A stretch of 56,871 nt of DNA from Chloroflexota bacterium. GTDB taxonomy: Bacteria > Chloroflexota > Anaerolineae > Aggregatilineales > Phototrophicaceae. Shown here piece by piece: positions 24,879 to 32,124 of the stretch. The position numbers and the translations under genes were made by a program. Position 1 is the stretch's first letter. Each line of letters begins with the position of its first letter. The stretch spans positions 1 through 56,871 of the forward strand of contig JAPOXG010000036.1 in NCBI GenBank assembly GCA_026707225.1, written 5' to 3'. The notes under the pieces are model-generated. The model ran no database searches. It was not told the origin of the DNA and saw only the letters and a list, made by a program, of their open reading frames with translations.

Positions 24879-25144
24879 TCACTTTCCGCACCTTCGTACA
24901 GCTTTATGGCGTGATAGAGATGCAGACCTACTTGGGCCCATGTGTCCTTCATAGTGCTCCGTTTGGATGTCTCAAAGTCGCGCAACAAGTTCGCCAGCAA
25001 CTGCTCACGCTTGCCCTCGCTCAGCACGCCAAACATATCAAAGGCGCTGGCCATGCCGTGCAAGAACGGACGTTCGGGCAGCATATACTTCCGCGCGATC
25101 TCTCTTTTTTTGTCGTCCAATGATAGCAACCTTTCGCACTCCAC
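24863..25144 (-). CDS. Small soluble protein, partner of DUF2335 gene
   Basis: 93 aa, mostly helical, charged, no signal or membrane segment. Not recognised. It is the first gene of a two-gene unit with the DUF2335-like protein. Contains KYMLPERPFLHGMASAFDMFGVL, which looks like an ordered core. Lower GC than the flanking SDR gene. Confidence 0.6.
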   Translation of the reverse strand: MECERLLSLDDKKREIARKYMLPERPFLHGMASAFDMFGVLSEGKREQLLANLLRDFETSKRSTMKDTWAQVGLHLYHAIKLYEGAESECGLE

Positions 25145-25283
25145 ATGTGATTCATAGCCATTTTATGCGCGAGTCCATTTCAGTGTCAACACATTCGTAT
25201 GACAAGCGCTAATGGTTCAGCCCCAAGAATATAACACATTTTGCGCTACAATTCCCTTTGTCTACGTGCGACAGGAAAAGCAC

Positions 25284-26129
25284 ATGCCCAAACGAAAAGT
25301 CGTCCTCACCGGCGCCAGCGGGACCATCGCCGGCGTCCTGCTGCCCGCCCTGCGCGGACGCTATGACCTCACCCTGCTTGACACGCGCGCCACCGACAAA
25401 CACGGCCTCGCGGTCGACGGGGTACAAATCGCCGATCTGCTGGATAAAGACCGCGACCGCTATCGACAGCATTTCGCCGGCGCCGACGCGGTCCTGCATT
25501 GCGCCTACTATCGCCTGCAGGATCAGGGCGTTGACGCTTACTTCTCATCCGAGCTGGAAAACTTGCAGCTGACCTACAACGTCTATCAAGTCGCCTGGGA
25601 AGAGGGCGTCCGCCGCCTGGTCGCCGCCAGCACCAACCACGCCGCCGACCTGTACGAGAATTACACCCTCGATGGCCGCGTACCGATGGTGACACCCGAT
25701 CAAAACGCCTCCGATAATTGGTACGGTTGGGCGAAGATCGCCTTCGAACAAATCGGTCAGGTTTACGCCAGCGGCGTCACGCACGGCGGGCGGGCTCTGG
25801 AGAATGTACAGATTCGCATCGGCGGACCGCGCGAAACCGATCTCGCCGACGCGCCCCTGGGCGACCTGCGCGCCATGCGCCGCGCCCTGGCCGTCTATAT
25901 CAGCCAGCGCGATCTATCGCAGCTCTTCATCAAGAGCATCGAAACCGCCGACATCCGCGATGACCTGGGCCTGCCCTTCCAGATCTTCTACGGCATCAGC
26001 GCCAACTCCCACGCGATATGGAGCATCGCGGACGCCCGCCGCGTCCTCGGCTACGCGCCACAAGACAACTCGGAAGAACGCTTCTTTGACCGCATCCAGG
26101 CGCACATGAAAGCGGCCGGCAAGTCCTAA
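25284..26129 (+). CDS. NAD(P)-dependent SDR, uronate dehydrogenase-like
   Basis: 281 aa. Short extended-SDR fold: cofactor loop GASGTIAG (10-17), STNHA, and the catalytic YGWAK with Y147 and K151. The STNH stretch and overall length resemble uronate dehydrogenases, which oxidise hexuronates to aldarolactones, but epimerase-like relatives are possible. ATG 25284 follows ACAGGAAAAG and a TACAAT (25247-25252) that could be its -10. Confidence 0.75.
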   Translation: MPKRKVVLTGASGTIAGVLLPALRGRYDLTLLDTRATDKHGLAVDGVQIADLLDKDRDRYRQHFAGADAVLHCAYYRLQDQGVDAYFSSELENLQLTYNVYQVAWEEGVRRLVAASTNHAADLYENYTLDGRVPMVTPDQNASDNWYGWAKIAFEQIGQVYASGVTHGGRALENVQIRIGGPRETDLADAPLGDLRAMRRALAVYISQRDLSQLFIKSIETADIRDDLGLPFQIFYGISANSHAIWSIADARRVLGYAPQDNSEERFFDRIQAHMKAAGKS

Positions 26130-26154
26130 CCACTTTCCCGCAAGATCCCAAATC

Positions 26155-26181
26155 GTAGGGGCGACCTACCAGGTCGCCCGC
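26155..26181. repeat. Hairpin repeat unit (CCT/AGG stem)
   Basis: GTAGGGGCGACCTACCAGG followed by TCGCCCGC between convergent genes. One copy of the dispersed family. Confidence 0.75.
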
Positions 26182-26252
26182 GATTGAAGCGAATGCAAGA
26201 CGGACGACCCAATGGCCCACCCTGCACATTCAGCTTGTGGTATGACTGTGGC

Positions 26253-27641
26253 TCAGTCCGCCAGCAATCGAGGCGCGTCCTCTTTCATATAGGGCTTCAG
26301 CGTCTGCAGGGCCCCCTCCAGCGCAGCCAGCGCGAATTCAATCTCGACCTCAGTCATCGGCGTTGAGATACAAAACATACCGCGATTGCTGGTATAAACG
26401 CCCCGATTCAGCAGTTCCAAGTGCAGCAGTTCGCGCAGCCGACCAATGCCCTGACCGGCGCGCGCGGCGTCTCTCAGCGTGACCACCGGCTCGTCCGTCC
26501 ACTGTATTTGCTGCAGCGAGCCATAACCCAGACATTGGGCGCGGATGCCAAGCGCTGCAAACAGCCCGTTGACGCCAGCGGCCAGGCGACTACCCAGCGC
26601 GTTGACGCGATCAATCGCCCCTTGCTCCAGCCGCCGCATCGCCGCCAGTCCCGCCGTCATGGTGATGATGTTGCCGTTGAAGGTGCCGCTGTGGCTGAGA
26701 ATGCCTGAGCCCTCTGGGTCGAATTGGCTCATAATGTCGGCGCGTCCGCCAAATGCGCCGACCGGGAAGCCGCCGCCGATGATCTTGGCCAGAGCGGTCA
26801 TATCGGGAATCACGCCCTCGGCTTCTTGCAAGCCGCCGCTGCCGAGGCGCAAGGTCACGATCTCGTCAAAAAGCAGCAGCAGGCCAAAGCGATCCGCCAA
26901 TTCGCGCAGTCCGCGCAGGTAACCGGGCGCCGGCGGTACCATCCCGCCCGCATTGGGCATCGGCTCGACGATGATGCCGGCGATGCGCTGATGATGTTCC
27001 CGCAGCAGCGATTCCATCGCCGCCAAATCGTTGAATGGCGCGACCATAACCGCGTTGAGCACCGCCTCCGGCACGCCGCGTTCTTCAATCCGCGCCGCGG
27101 GCGCCGCGCCCGACGTCATGTCGGCGCTGACATTGACCTCGACGAAGTCATGCGAGCCGTGATAACCGCCATCCATCTTGACGATGACGTCGCGGTTCAT
27201 GTAGGCGCGCGCCGCCCGCATCATCATCATGGTCGCCTCGGTGCCCGAATTGGTGAATCGCAGCCGCTCAATGCTGGGGACGCGCTCAATCAGCAGCTTG
27301 GCCAGCGCCACCTGCGGTTCTGAGGCAGAGCCGAAAACCGTGCCCCGCGTCAGTTGATCAGCGGCTTCCTCCACGATGTCCGGCTGCGCGTGACCATGGA
27401 TCAGAGAGGTATAGTTGTTAAGAAAATCGACATAGCGGTTGCCGTCGCAGTCAGTCAGCCAGGCGCCCTCGCCAGCTGCCATATAGGTCGGATACGGCGC
27501 GTGCCAGGTCGAGCTGCGCGTCTCGCCGCCCGGAAGATAAGTCCGCGCCTCCAGGTGCCGCGCGAGCGAGCCGGCGCGGCGCTCTCGATAGCGCGTCACG
27601 ATGTCTTGCTCCACCTTAGTCGCCTTAACTGTCGCTTCCAT
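26253..27641 (-). CDS. Class III aminotransferase, glutamate-1-semialdehyde aminomutase-like
   Basis: 462 aa PLP enzyme. SGTEA (132-136) binds the cofactor phosphate region, D259 (LLFDEIVT) pairs with the pyridine nitrogen, and K286 (ALAKIIGGGFPVGAFGG) forms the Schiff base. The GGGFPVGAFGG segment is HemL-like, but relatives with this pattern also include amino-sugar and beta-amino acid mutases, and no haem genes are nearby. ATG 27641 is preferred; the frame is open to 27707. Start overlaps the upstream region of the divergent glycosidase gene. Confidence 0.82.
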   Translation of the reverse strand: MEATVKATKVEQDIVTRYRERRAGSLARHLEARTYLPGGETRSSTWHAPYPTYMAAGEGAWLTDCDGNRYVDFLNNYTSLIHGHAQPDIVEEAADQLTRGTVFGSASEPQVALAKLLIERVPSIERLRFTNSGTEATMMMMRAARAYMNRDVIVKMDGGYHGSHDFVEVNVSADMTSGAAPAARIEERGVPEAVLNAVMVAPFNDLAAMESLLREHHQRIAGIIVEPMPNAGGMVPPAPGYLRGLRELADRFGLLLLFDEIVTLRLGSGGLQEAEGVIPDMTALAKIIGGGFPVGAFGGRADIMSQFDPEGSGILSHSGTFNGNIITMTAGLAAMRRLEQGAIDRVNALGSRLAAGVNGLFAALGIRAQCLGYGSLQQIQWTDEPVVTLRDAARAGQGIGRLRELLHLELLNRGVYTSNRGMFCISTPMTEVEIEFALAALEGALQTLKPYMKEDAPRLLAD

Positions 27642-27769
27642 CTCGCCGTCCGCTCCTGGAAAGTCACCATTGCATGCTGGGGAGATTCTATCCCTTTCAG
27701 CGGCCAAAAGACAGAAGCCAAGGCCACATCGCGTCTATTGCCGCGTTCGCCAGCTGGGCAAGATACTGA

Positions 27770-27798
27770 TAGTCAGGCAAAGCACTCTATCCTATAAT
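27770..27798 (+). promoter_or_regulatory. Candidate promoter of the secreted glycosidase
   Basis: TAGTCA (27770-27775), 17-nt spacer, TATAAT (27793-27798), followed by GACGGAG as ribosome site before ATG 27832. Confidence 0.5.
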
Positions 27799-27831
27799 CG
27801 ACGAAGCAAAGCAATCAGCGACGGAGTTCAA

Positions 27832-29220
27832 ATGGTACGCAAGATCTTGATGCTACTGATCGCGCTCTCTCTGGCAGCAGCGAGCGGCGCTCAGGAAGGC
27901 GAGTTGGAACTGACCTGGAGCCCAATGTGGAACACGATCACCGGCACGGTCGAAGTCATTGGCAGCGCCAATATCCCGGACCAGTTCTATTTCTACCTCG
28001 AAGCCGCGCCCTGGGACCCGGCCGAGGACGCGCCGGCCTGGCAGCCGGTCACGAGTTATGTAATGTCTCCCGTTGTGGATGATGTGCTGGGAAGCTGGAA
28101 CACGGCGCGATTCGCCGATGGCTTTTATCAGCTCCGGCTGCATGCGCTGAACAGCGCGAATGAGAGCTTCCATTATGCGCTGGCGCCCATTCTGATCAAC
28201 AACGAAGGCGATCTCGTCAACCTCGAGCCGGTTGAGGTGGTCGCGATGCCGGGCATGGAAACAGCGCAAGTCGCGCCCAAATTGGAAAATCGCTTGCCAC
28301 TGCAGGTAGGCGGGCATATCAAGAGCTTTGACGACGACACCCAGGCAGCCTTGCGCGCGGCCGGCATGACCTGGGTGAAGAAGCAAGTCACCTACGGCAT
28401 ATCCGATGGCAAAGATCTCATCGAAGCGGCCCATGCCCAAGGCTACAAGGTGATGCTTGGCGCATTGGGCGACAAGAACCGGCTGGCGAGCGACTTTGAC
28501 GGCTATGTGGCCGACTTCGCCGAATACGTCGCCTATCTGGCGGAACTCGGCGCCGATGCCATCGAAGTCTGGAACGAGCCTAATATCGATCGAGAATGGC
28601 CCATCGGCCGCGTCCACGGTTCCAACTACACGCGCCTGCTCAAAGCGGCCTACGAGGCGATCAAAGCGGCCAATCCCGACACAATGGTCATCAGCGGCGC
28701 GCCCGCGCCCACTGGCTTCTTCGCTGGCTGCGCGGCTCAAGGCTGCGACGACAATGTCTTCATGCAGCAGATGGCGAACGCCGGCGCCGCCAATTACGCG
28801 GATTGCATCGGCGTACACTACAACGAAGGCATCCTGCCGCCAAGCTCGCAAGGCGGGGACCCGCGCGGCGAGTATCAGACCTATTATCTAATCCTGATGC
28901 TGCGGCGCGTCGCCTGGCCCTTCCGCAACGCCGGCATCCCCATGTGCCTGACCGAAGTCGGCTATCTCTCGCCAGAAGGTTTCGGCCGCTTGCCCGGGCA
29001 TTTCGGCTGGGCGGCAAATACATCCGTTGCCGAGCAAGCCGCCTGGCTCTCGCAAGCGCTGACGATCATGTCAAACTTTGAGGACATGCCGGTCGAGCTG
29101 GCAGTCGTATGGAATATCGACTTCGACCACTGGGGCGCTGATCCGCAAGCCGGCTACGCCATCATTCGACCCGATGGCAGCTGCCCCGCCTGTGAATCCA
29201 TCGCCGCATTGCAGCGCTAG
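27832..29220 (+). CDS. Secreted clan-A-like glycoside hydrolase
   Basis: 462 aa with a signal peptide (1-20, cut after SGA). A beta-rich N-terminal domain (about 25-140) is followed by a TIM-barrel. The acid/base Glu is probably E249 in WNEPN and the nucleophile E375 in CLTEVGYLS, spacing typical of clan A (GH5/GH39-like). Likely acts on a plant or algal polysaccharide outside the membrane; the exact family and substrate are unassigned. The frame is open upstream to 27601, but that would remove the signal peptide from the N-terminus. Confidence 0.78.
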   Translation: MVRKILMLLIALSLAAASGAQEGELELTWSPMWNTITGTVEVIGSANIPDQFYFYLEAAPWDPAEDAPAWQPVTSYVMSPVVDDVLGSWNTARFADGFYQLRLHALNSANESFHYALAPILINNEGDLVNLEPVEVVAMPGMETAQVAPKLENRLPLQVGGHIKSFDDDTQAALRAAGMTWVKKQVTYGISDGKDLIEAAHAQGYKVMLGALGDKNRLASDFDGYVADFAEYVAYLAELGADAIEVWNEPNIDREWPIGRVHGSNYTRLLKAAYEAIKAANPDTMVISGAPAPTGFFAGCAAQGCDDNVFMQQMANAGAANYADCIGVHYNEGILPPSSQGGDPRGEYQTYYLILMLRRVAWPFRNAGIPMCLTEVGYLSPEGFGRLPGHFGWAANTSVAEQAAWLSQALTIMSNFEDMPVELAVVWNIDFDHWGADPQAGYAIIRPDGSCPACESIAALQR

Positions 29221-29247
29221 ATCTTGCCAGTCCCGTCTTAAAATGGT

Positions 29248-29275
29248 GAGGCGGCTCTGTGAATCGCCCCTTTTT
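29248..29275 (+). terminator. Hairpin repeat acting as terminator of the glycosidase
   Basis: GAGGCGGCTCTGTGAATCGCC forms an imperfect stem followed by a T run (CCCCTTTTTCCC), 28 nt after the stop. It is a degenerate unit of the dispersed hairpin family. Confidence 0.6.
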
Positions 29276-29330
29276 CCCAATCCGCCATTCCATTATATGA
29301 TTAAGCGAATACCGTACGGAATAAACTGTA

Positions 29331-29711
29331 ATGCCGCGCTTCGCAAGATCGCTGATTTTGGGGTTGCTTTCAGGCACGCTGGCCGGGCTCTACTTCGGCT
29401 GGTTTCCCTTCCCGCCAAATGCGCGCAGCAGCGCCATCAGCGACCTCGCGCAGCGCTATCGCGACGAATACACTGTCATGATCGCCGCCGGTTATGCCGC
29501 CGACCGTGACGCGCCCGGCGCGCTCGAACGCCTAAGCCTGCTCGAGCTCGAAAGTATTCCCGCCTACCTTCAGCGAAGCGCCGAACGCATCATCAGCACA
29601 TCGGCGCGCGACCTCGACGATATCCGTCTGCTCGTCAGCCTGGCGCGCGACCTGGGCTTGATGTCGCCGGCAATGCAGCCCTTCCTCACGTTGCAAGGCG
29701 CCGATTCATGA
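29331..29711 (+). CDS. Small membrane-anchored protein, unknown
   Basis: 126 aa. One N-terminal span (SLILGLLSGTLAGLYFGWF), then a helical soluble domain with DLAQRYRDEYTVMIAAGYAADRD. Not recognised. It overlaps the next gene by 4 nt (ATGA), and both proteins have an N-terminal anchor and a helical domain containing a YMIAIA/YTVMIAAG-type segment, so they may interact. Confidence 0.65.
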   Translation: MPRFARSLILGLLSGTLAGLYFGWFPFPPNARSSAISDLAQRYRDEYTVMIAAGYAADRDAPGALERLSLLELESIPAYLQRSAERIISTSARDLDDIRLLVSLARDLGLMSPAMQPFLTLQGADS

Positions 29712-30604
29712 CCCTGCGCGACCAGCTGACCGGCGCCACCGGCGAACGCGCGCCCGGCTATTTTTCTTACGCGGTCTTCGCCTTCAGTCTGATCGCCGGC
29801 ATCGCCTTGGGCTTGGCTCTGACGCGCGTCCACGGTCCCCTGCAGCGCGGCAATGCCGAGCCATGGCAATTGCGCGCCGAGGATGGCCAGCATTACATGA
29901 TCGCCATCGCCCTGGAGTATGCGTACAAGGGCGATCTGCCAGCCGCGCTGAACAAATTGATCGCCATGCGCCCCGCCCAGGACCCGCTCGACGCCCTGGC
30001 GGAAGCGGCTTGCGCGCTCGGCAGCGGCGGCTATCTGCGCAGCGAGAGCGGCATCCAGGCAATACGCAGCGCCGAAGCGCTCTATTCCTCACAGGGGCGC
30101 GCCGGCTGCGCCGAACAGCTCCTGCCGCAAGAAGCCAGCATATCCGCGCCCGCCCTCGCCACCGATATTGCGCCAAACGCTGGTTTCGCAACGCCCCTGC
30201 CGACCAAACCGCCCTTGCCGGATAGCGGCGCCGACGCGGCCATCCGCCGCCTCGCGCCCTCTCCCACGCCACAGCGCTCTTTCGAGGCGCGCTCTGCCCG
30301 CTCCTTCTGTGACGCCGCAAACCCCGCCCTGATCGAAGCGCGGGTCGTCGATTATCTGGGGCGCGGCATCCCCGGGCAGCGAATTCGCGTGCGCTGGGCG
30401 GATCAAGAGGACGTCTTCGTCAGCGGCCTCAAGGTCGACCGCGGCGACGCCTACGCCGATTTCCAGATGGACGAAGGCATTGATTACACCATCGATATGC
30501 CGGACGCTGCCGAGCCCCTGGGCGCGAGCCTGTCCACCGGCGCCTGCTACACCGGCAATCGCCGCGCGCTGAAATCCTGGCGCGTCACTTTCGTCGAGAC
30601 TTGA
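29708..30604 (+). CDS. Membrane-anchored protein, unknown, partner of 29331-29711
   Basis: 298 aa. One span near residues 19-40 (YAVFAFSLIAGIALGLALT), a helical repeat-like domain (about 60-140), a Pro/Ala-rich linker with PTKPPLPDSG, and a C-terminal beta-domain of about 90 residues (ALIEARVVDYLGRGIPGQRIRVRW) that resembles an Ig-like fold. Function unknown; surface or periplasmic location is inferred. Translationally coupled to the preceding gene. Confidence 0.65.
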   Translation: MTLRDQLTGATGERAPGYFSYAVFAFSLIAGIALGLALTRVHGPLQRGNAEPWQLRAEDGQHYMIAIALEYAYKGDLPAALNKLIAMRPAQDPLDALAEAACALGSGGYLRSESGIQAIRSAEALYSSQGRAGCAEQLLPQEASISAPALATDIAPNAGFATPLPTKPPLPDSGADAAIRRLAPSPTPQRSFEARSARSFCDAANPALIEARVVDYLGRGIPGQRIRVRWADQEDVFVSGLKVDRGDAYADFQMDEGIDYTIDMPDAAEPLGASLSTGACYTGNRRALKSWRVTFVET

Positions 30605-30629
30605 TCTTCCTTTTACACACGAAAGACGA

Positions 30630-30674
30630 TGTAGGAGCGGCTGACGGTCGGTGTCGGCGGTCAGTGTCTACGCG
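30630..30674. repeat. Dispersed GC-rich hairpin repeat, second type
   Basis: TGTAGGAGCGGCTGACGG followed by CGGCGGTCAG, related to the copy at 6140-6180. The gap 30605-30781 holds nothing else. Confidence 0.45.
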
Positions 30675-30781
30675 ACCTGCGCGAACCTGTGAGTTCGCCC
30701 GCCGAAGCGCAAAAGCGCAACTCTCGCCGCCTAAGCGCGTAATATCAATTGCGCGCGTATATTAATTGGGGACGGCATAAA

Positions 30782-31138
30782 ATGCACATTGAAGAAAAAG
30801 CCTCGCAGATCGGGACCGGCGTCTTCTTCATCGGCCTGGGTTTGTTATTCTTCACCGGCTGGTGGTGGCCCGGCATCATGTTTGTGATCGCCGCGTCGAT
30901 GCTGGCGCGGACCATGGCGGCGGGCGAGCGCTGGCGTTCCGCGACCGGCGCCCTTTGGCTGATCGGCATCGGCGTTGTCTTCGGCATTCCTGGTTTGATC
31001 GGCGACATCGCCGGCGCCTTCTGGCAACTCTTCCCGCTGATTCTGATCGGCATCGGGCTGTTCATGCTCTTCGGCGGCAAGTACCGCCCGGAGGTCAGCG
31101 GCAAACGCAAAAACGGCGACGATATCCACCACGTCTAG
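30782..31138 (+). CDS. Small integral membrane protein (3 spans)
   Basis: 118 aa. Spans at about 13-32, 32-50 and 66-105 with GIG/GLG helix-packing motifs (GIGVVFGIPGLIGDIAG, LILIGIGLFMLFGG), resembling short LiaI/LiaF-TM-like proteins. ATG 30782 follows GGGGACGG. Role unknown. Confidence 0.65.
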   Translation: MHIEEKASQIGTGVFFIGLGLLFFTGWWWPGIMFVIAASMLARTMAAGERWRSATGALWLIGIGVVFGIPGLIGDIAGAFWQLFPLILIGIGLFMLFGGKYRPEVSGKRKNGDDIHHV

Positions 31139-31196
31139 CGTCCGCCATCAGCGAGCTTATTGACATTCATCCCGCGCGGGCTATACTGAATCCAGC

Positions 31197-31279
31197 GGCG
31201 GGATGGTGGAATGGCAGACACGGGCGCCTTAAAAGCGCCTGCCCGAAAGGGCGTGAGGGTTCGAGCCCCTCTCCCGCTA
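31197..31279 (+). tRNA. tRNA-Leu (UAA)
   Basis: 83 nt class II tRNA. Acceptor GGCGGGA pairs with TCCCGCT (one G-T at the end), D-arm GTGGAATGGCAGACAC, anticodon stem GGCGC/GCGCC with loop CTTAAAA (anticodon TAA), a variable arm GCCC-GAAA-GGGC, and T-arm GAGGG-TTCGAGC-CCCTC. Discriminator A at 31279; the CCA is not encoded. A T-rich stretch follows directly. Confidence 0.93.
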
Positions 31280-31344
31280 CTCTTTTCTTGAGACTTTTTG
31301 ACTGCAGCGCAGAAGCATCCTCGCTAAACTCCCTACCTTTACAG

Positions 31345-31360
31345 GAAACACTAGTGTTTC
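31345..31360. repeat. Perfect 16-nt palindrome in AT-rich gap after tRNA
   Basis: GAAACACTAGTGTTTC. The gap 31280-31512 otherwise contains only a promoter. Could be an operator or a leftover end of a mobile element: its right half (ACTAGTGTTTCA) recurs at the very end of the window. Confidence 0.4.
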
Positions 31361-31442
31361 ATAAGTGGCAAATGTCGTTAATGCTATTTCATTATGACGT
31401 CCTCAAATAAGGTTTCACTGCTCCCGATATGTTAAGGTCGAT

Positions 31443-31471
31443 TTGACATTACGATGTATCCGCGTTAGTGT
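31443..31471 (+). promoter_or_regulatory. Candidate promoter for AT-rich unknown genes
   Basis: TTGACA (31443-31448), 17-nt spacer, TAGTGT (31466-31471), about 40 nt before the GTG at 31513. Confidence 0.5.
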
Positions 31472-31512
31472 AATGCAATTCAAATTATTCTTTACGTATG
31501 GTAGGAGTATGA

Positions 31513-31833
31513 GTGGCAACCACAGCGCTATCACCGCTCTTCAAGGAAGTTGTACAAGGGATCGGTGTACATGAATTTGAATACAATGCAATAATAGGCC
31601 ATTATATTCGTCACCCTGATAGTGGTCGTTCTATTCCAGGCGCTGGGGGCGCAAAGCAAGAAGTATATTTTGGGTATTGCGTTATTTCGTACTATTCTCG
31701 GAGTTACGATACTGTGCTATTGGTCGACATTTATCGGAGAGACTGCAGCCACGATTGGAATGAGACCGACAAAGGAATTTTCAAGAACATCATCGTAAGG
31801 TATAGAGCGGCAAGGTACGGAACTGGAAGATAA
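31513..31833 (+). CDS. Hypothetical protein in tRNA-adjacent AT-rich region
   Basis: 106 aa from GTG 31513, with GGAGT at 31503-31507. A compact, aromatic-rich alpha/beta-looking protein (YFGYCVISYYSRSYDTVLLVDIYRR). Not recognised. Composition is far more AT-rich than the chromosome. It precedes a 68-aa gene by 11 nt, forming a probable two-gene operon. Confidence 0.55.
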   Translation: MATTALSPLFKEVVQGIGVHEFEYNAIIGHYIRHPDSGRSIPGAGGAKQEVYFGYCVISYYSRSYDTVLLVDIYRRDCSHDWNETDKGIFKNIIVRYRAARYGTGR

Positions 31834-31844
31834 AGGCGCTACCT

Positions 31845-32051
31845 ATGACTGACAAGACAAGTGATAACTTGGATCGCAAAGAACTTTTCCGCAGAATGGA
31901 ACATCTTCATTGTGATGCAAATAACTATAAGGTCTATGTATCTGAAGAATCTAATCCGGCACTCTATCGCAAAATCATGGACGGCGAGGTCACAGTTACG
32001 CTTCAAGATCTGATTGATGCAGGATTCGACCCTGGTAAGCTGTCTGTCTGA
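31845..32051 (+). CDS. Small acidic hypothetical protein
   Basis: 68 aa, charged (LDRKELFRRMEHLHCDANNYKVYVSEE), ending VTLQDLIDAGFDPGKLSV. Not recognised; the size and position behind another small gene would fit a toxin-antitoxin or regulatory pair, but nothing in the sequence proves that. Confidence 0.5.
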   Translation: MTDKTSDNLDRKELFRRMEHLHCDANNYKVYVSEESNPALYRKIMDGEVTVTLQDLIDAGFDPGKLSV

Positions 32052-32124
32052 AGCTTGATATGGACCTTTGACTTCCCAATGTCAAATGGCGCGCGTCTGA
32101 CCTTGCAAGGCTCCTCCGCCTACA

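Noticed and set aside
27601..27831. N-terminal extension of the glycosidase
   Set aside because: It would bury the signal peptide and lies upstream of the TATAAT at 27793.
31280..32090. Intact integrative element at tRNA-Leu
   Set aside because: No integrase, no repeated tRNA end and only two small genes; kept only as a possible remnant in the findings.
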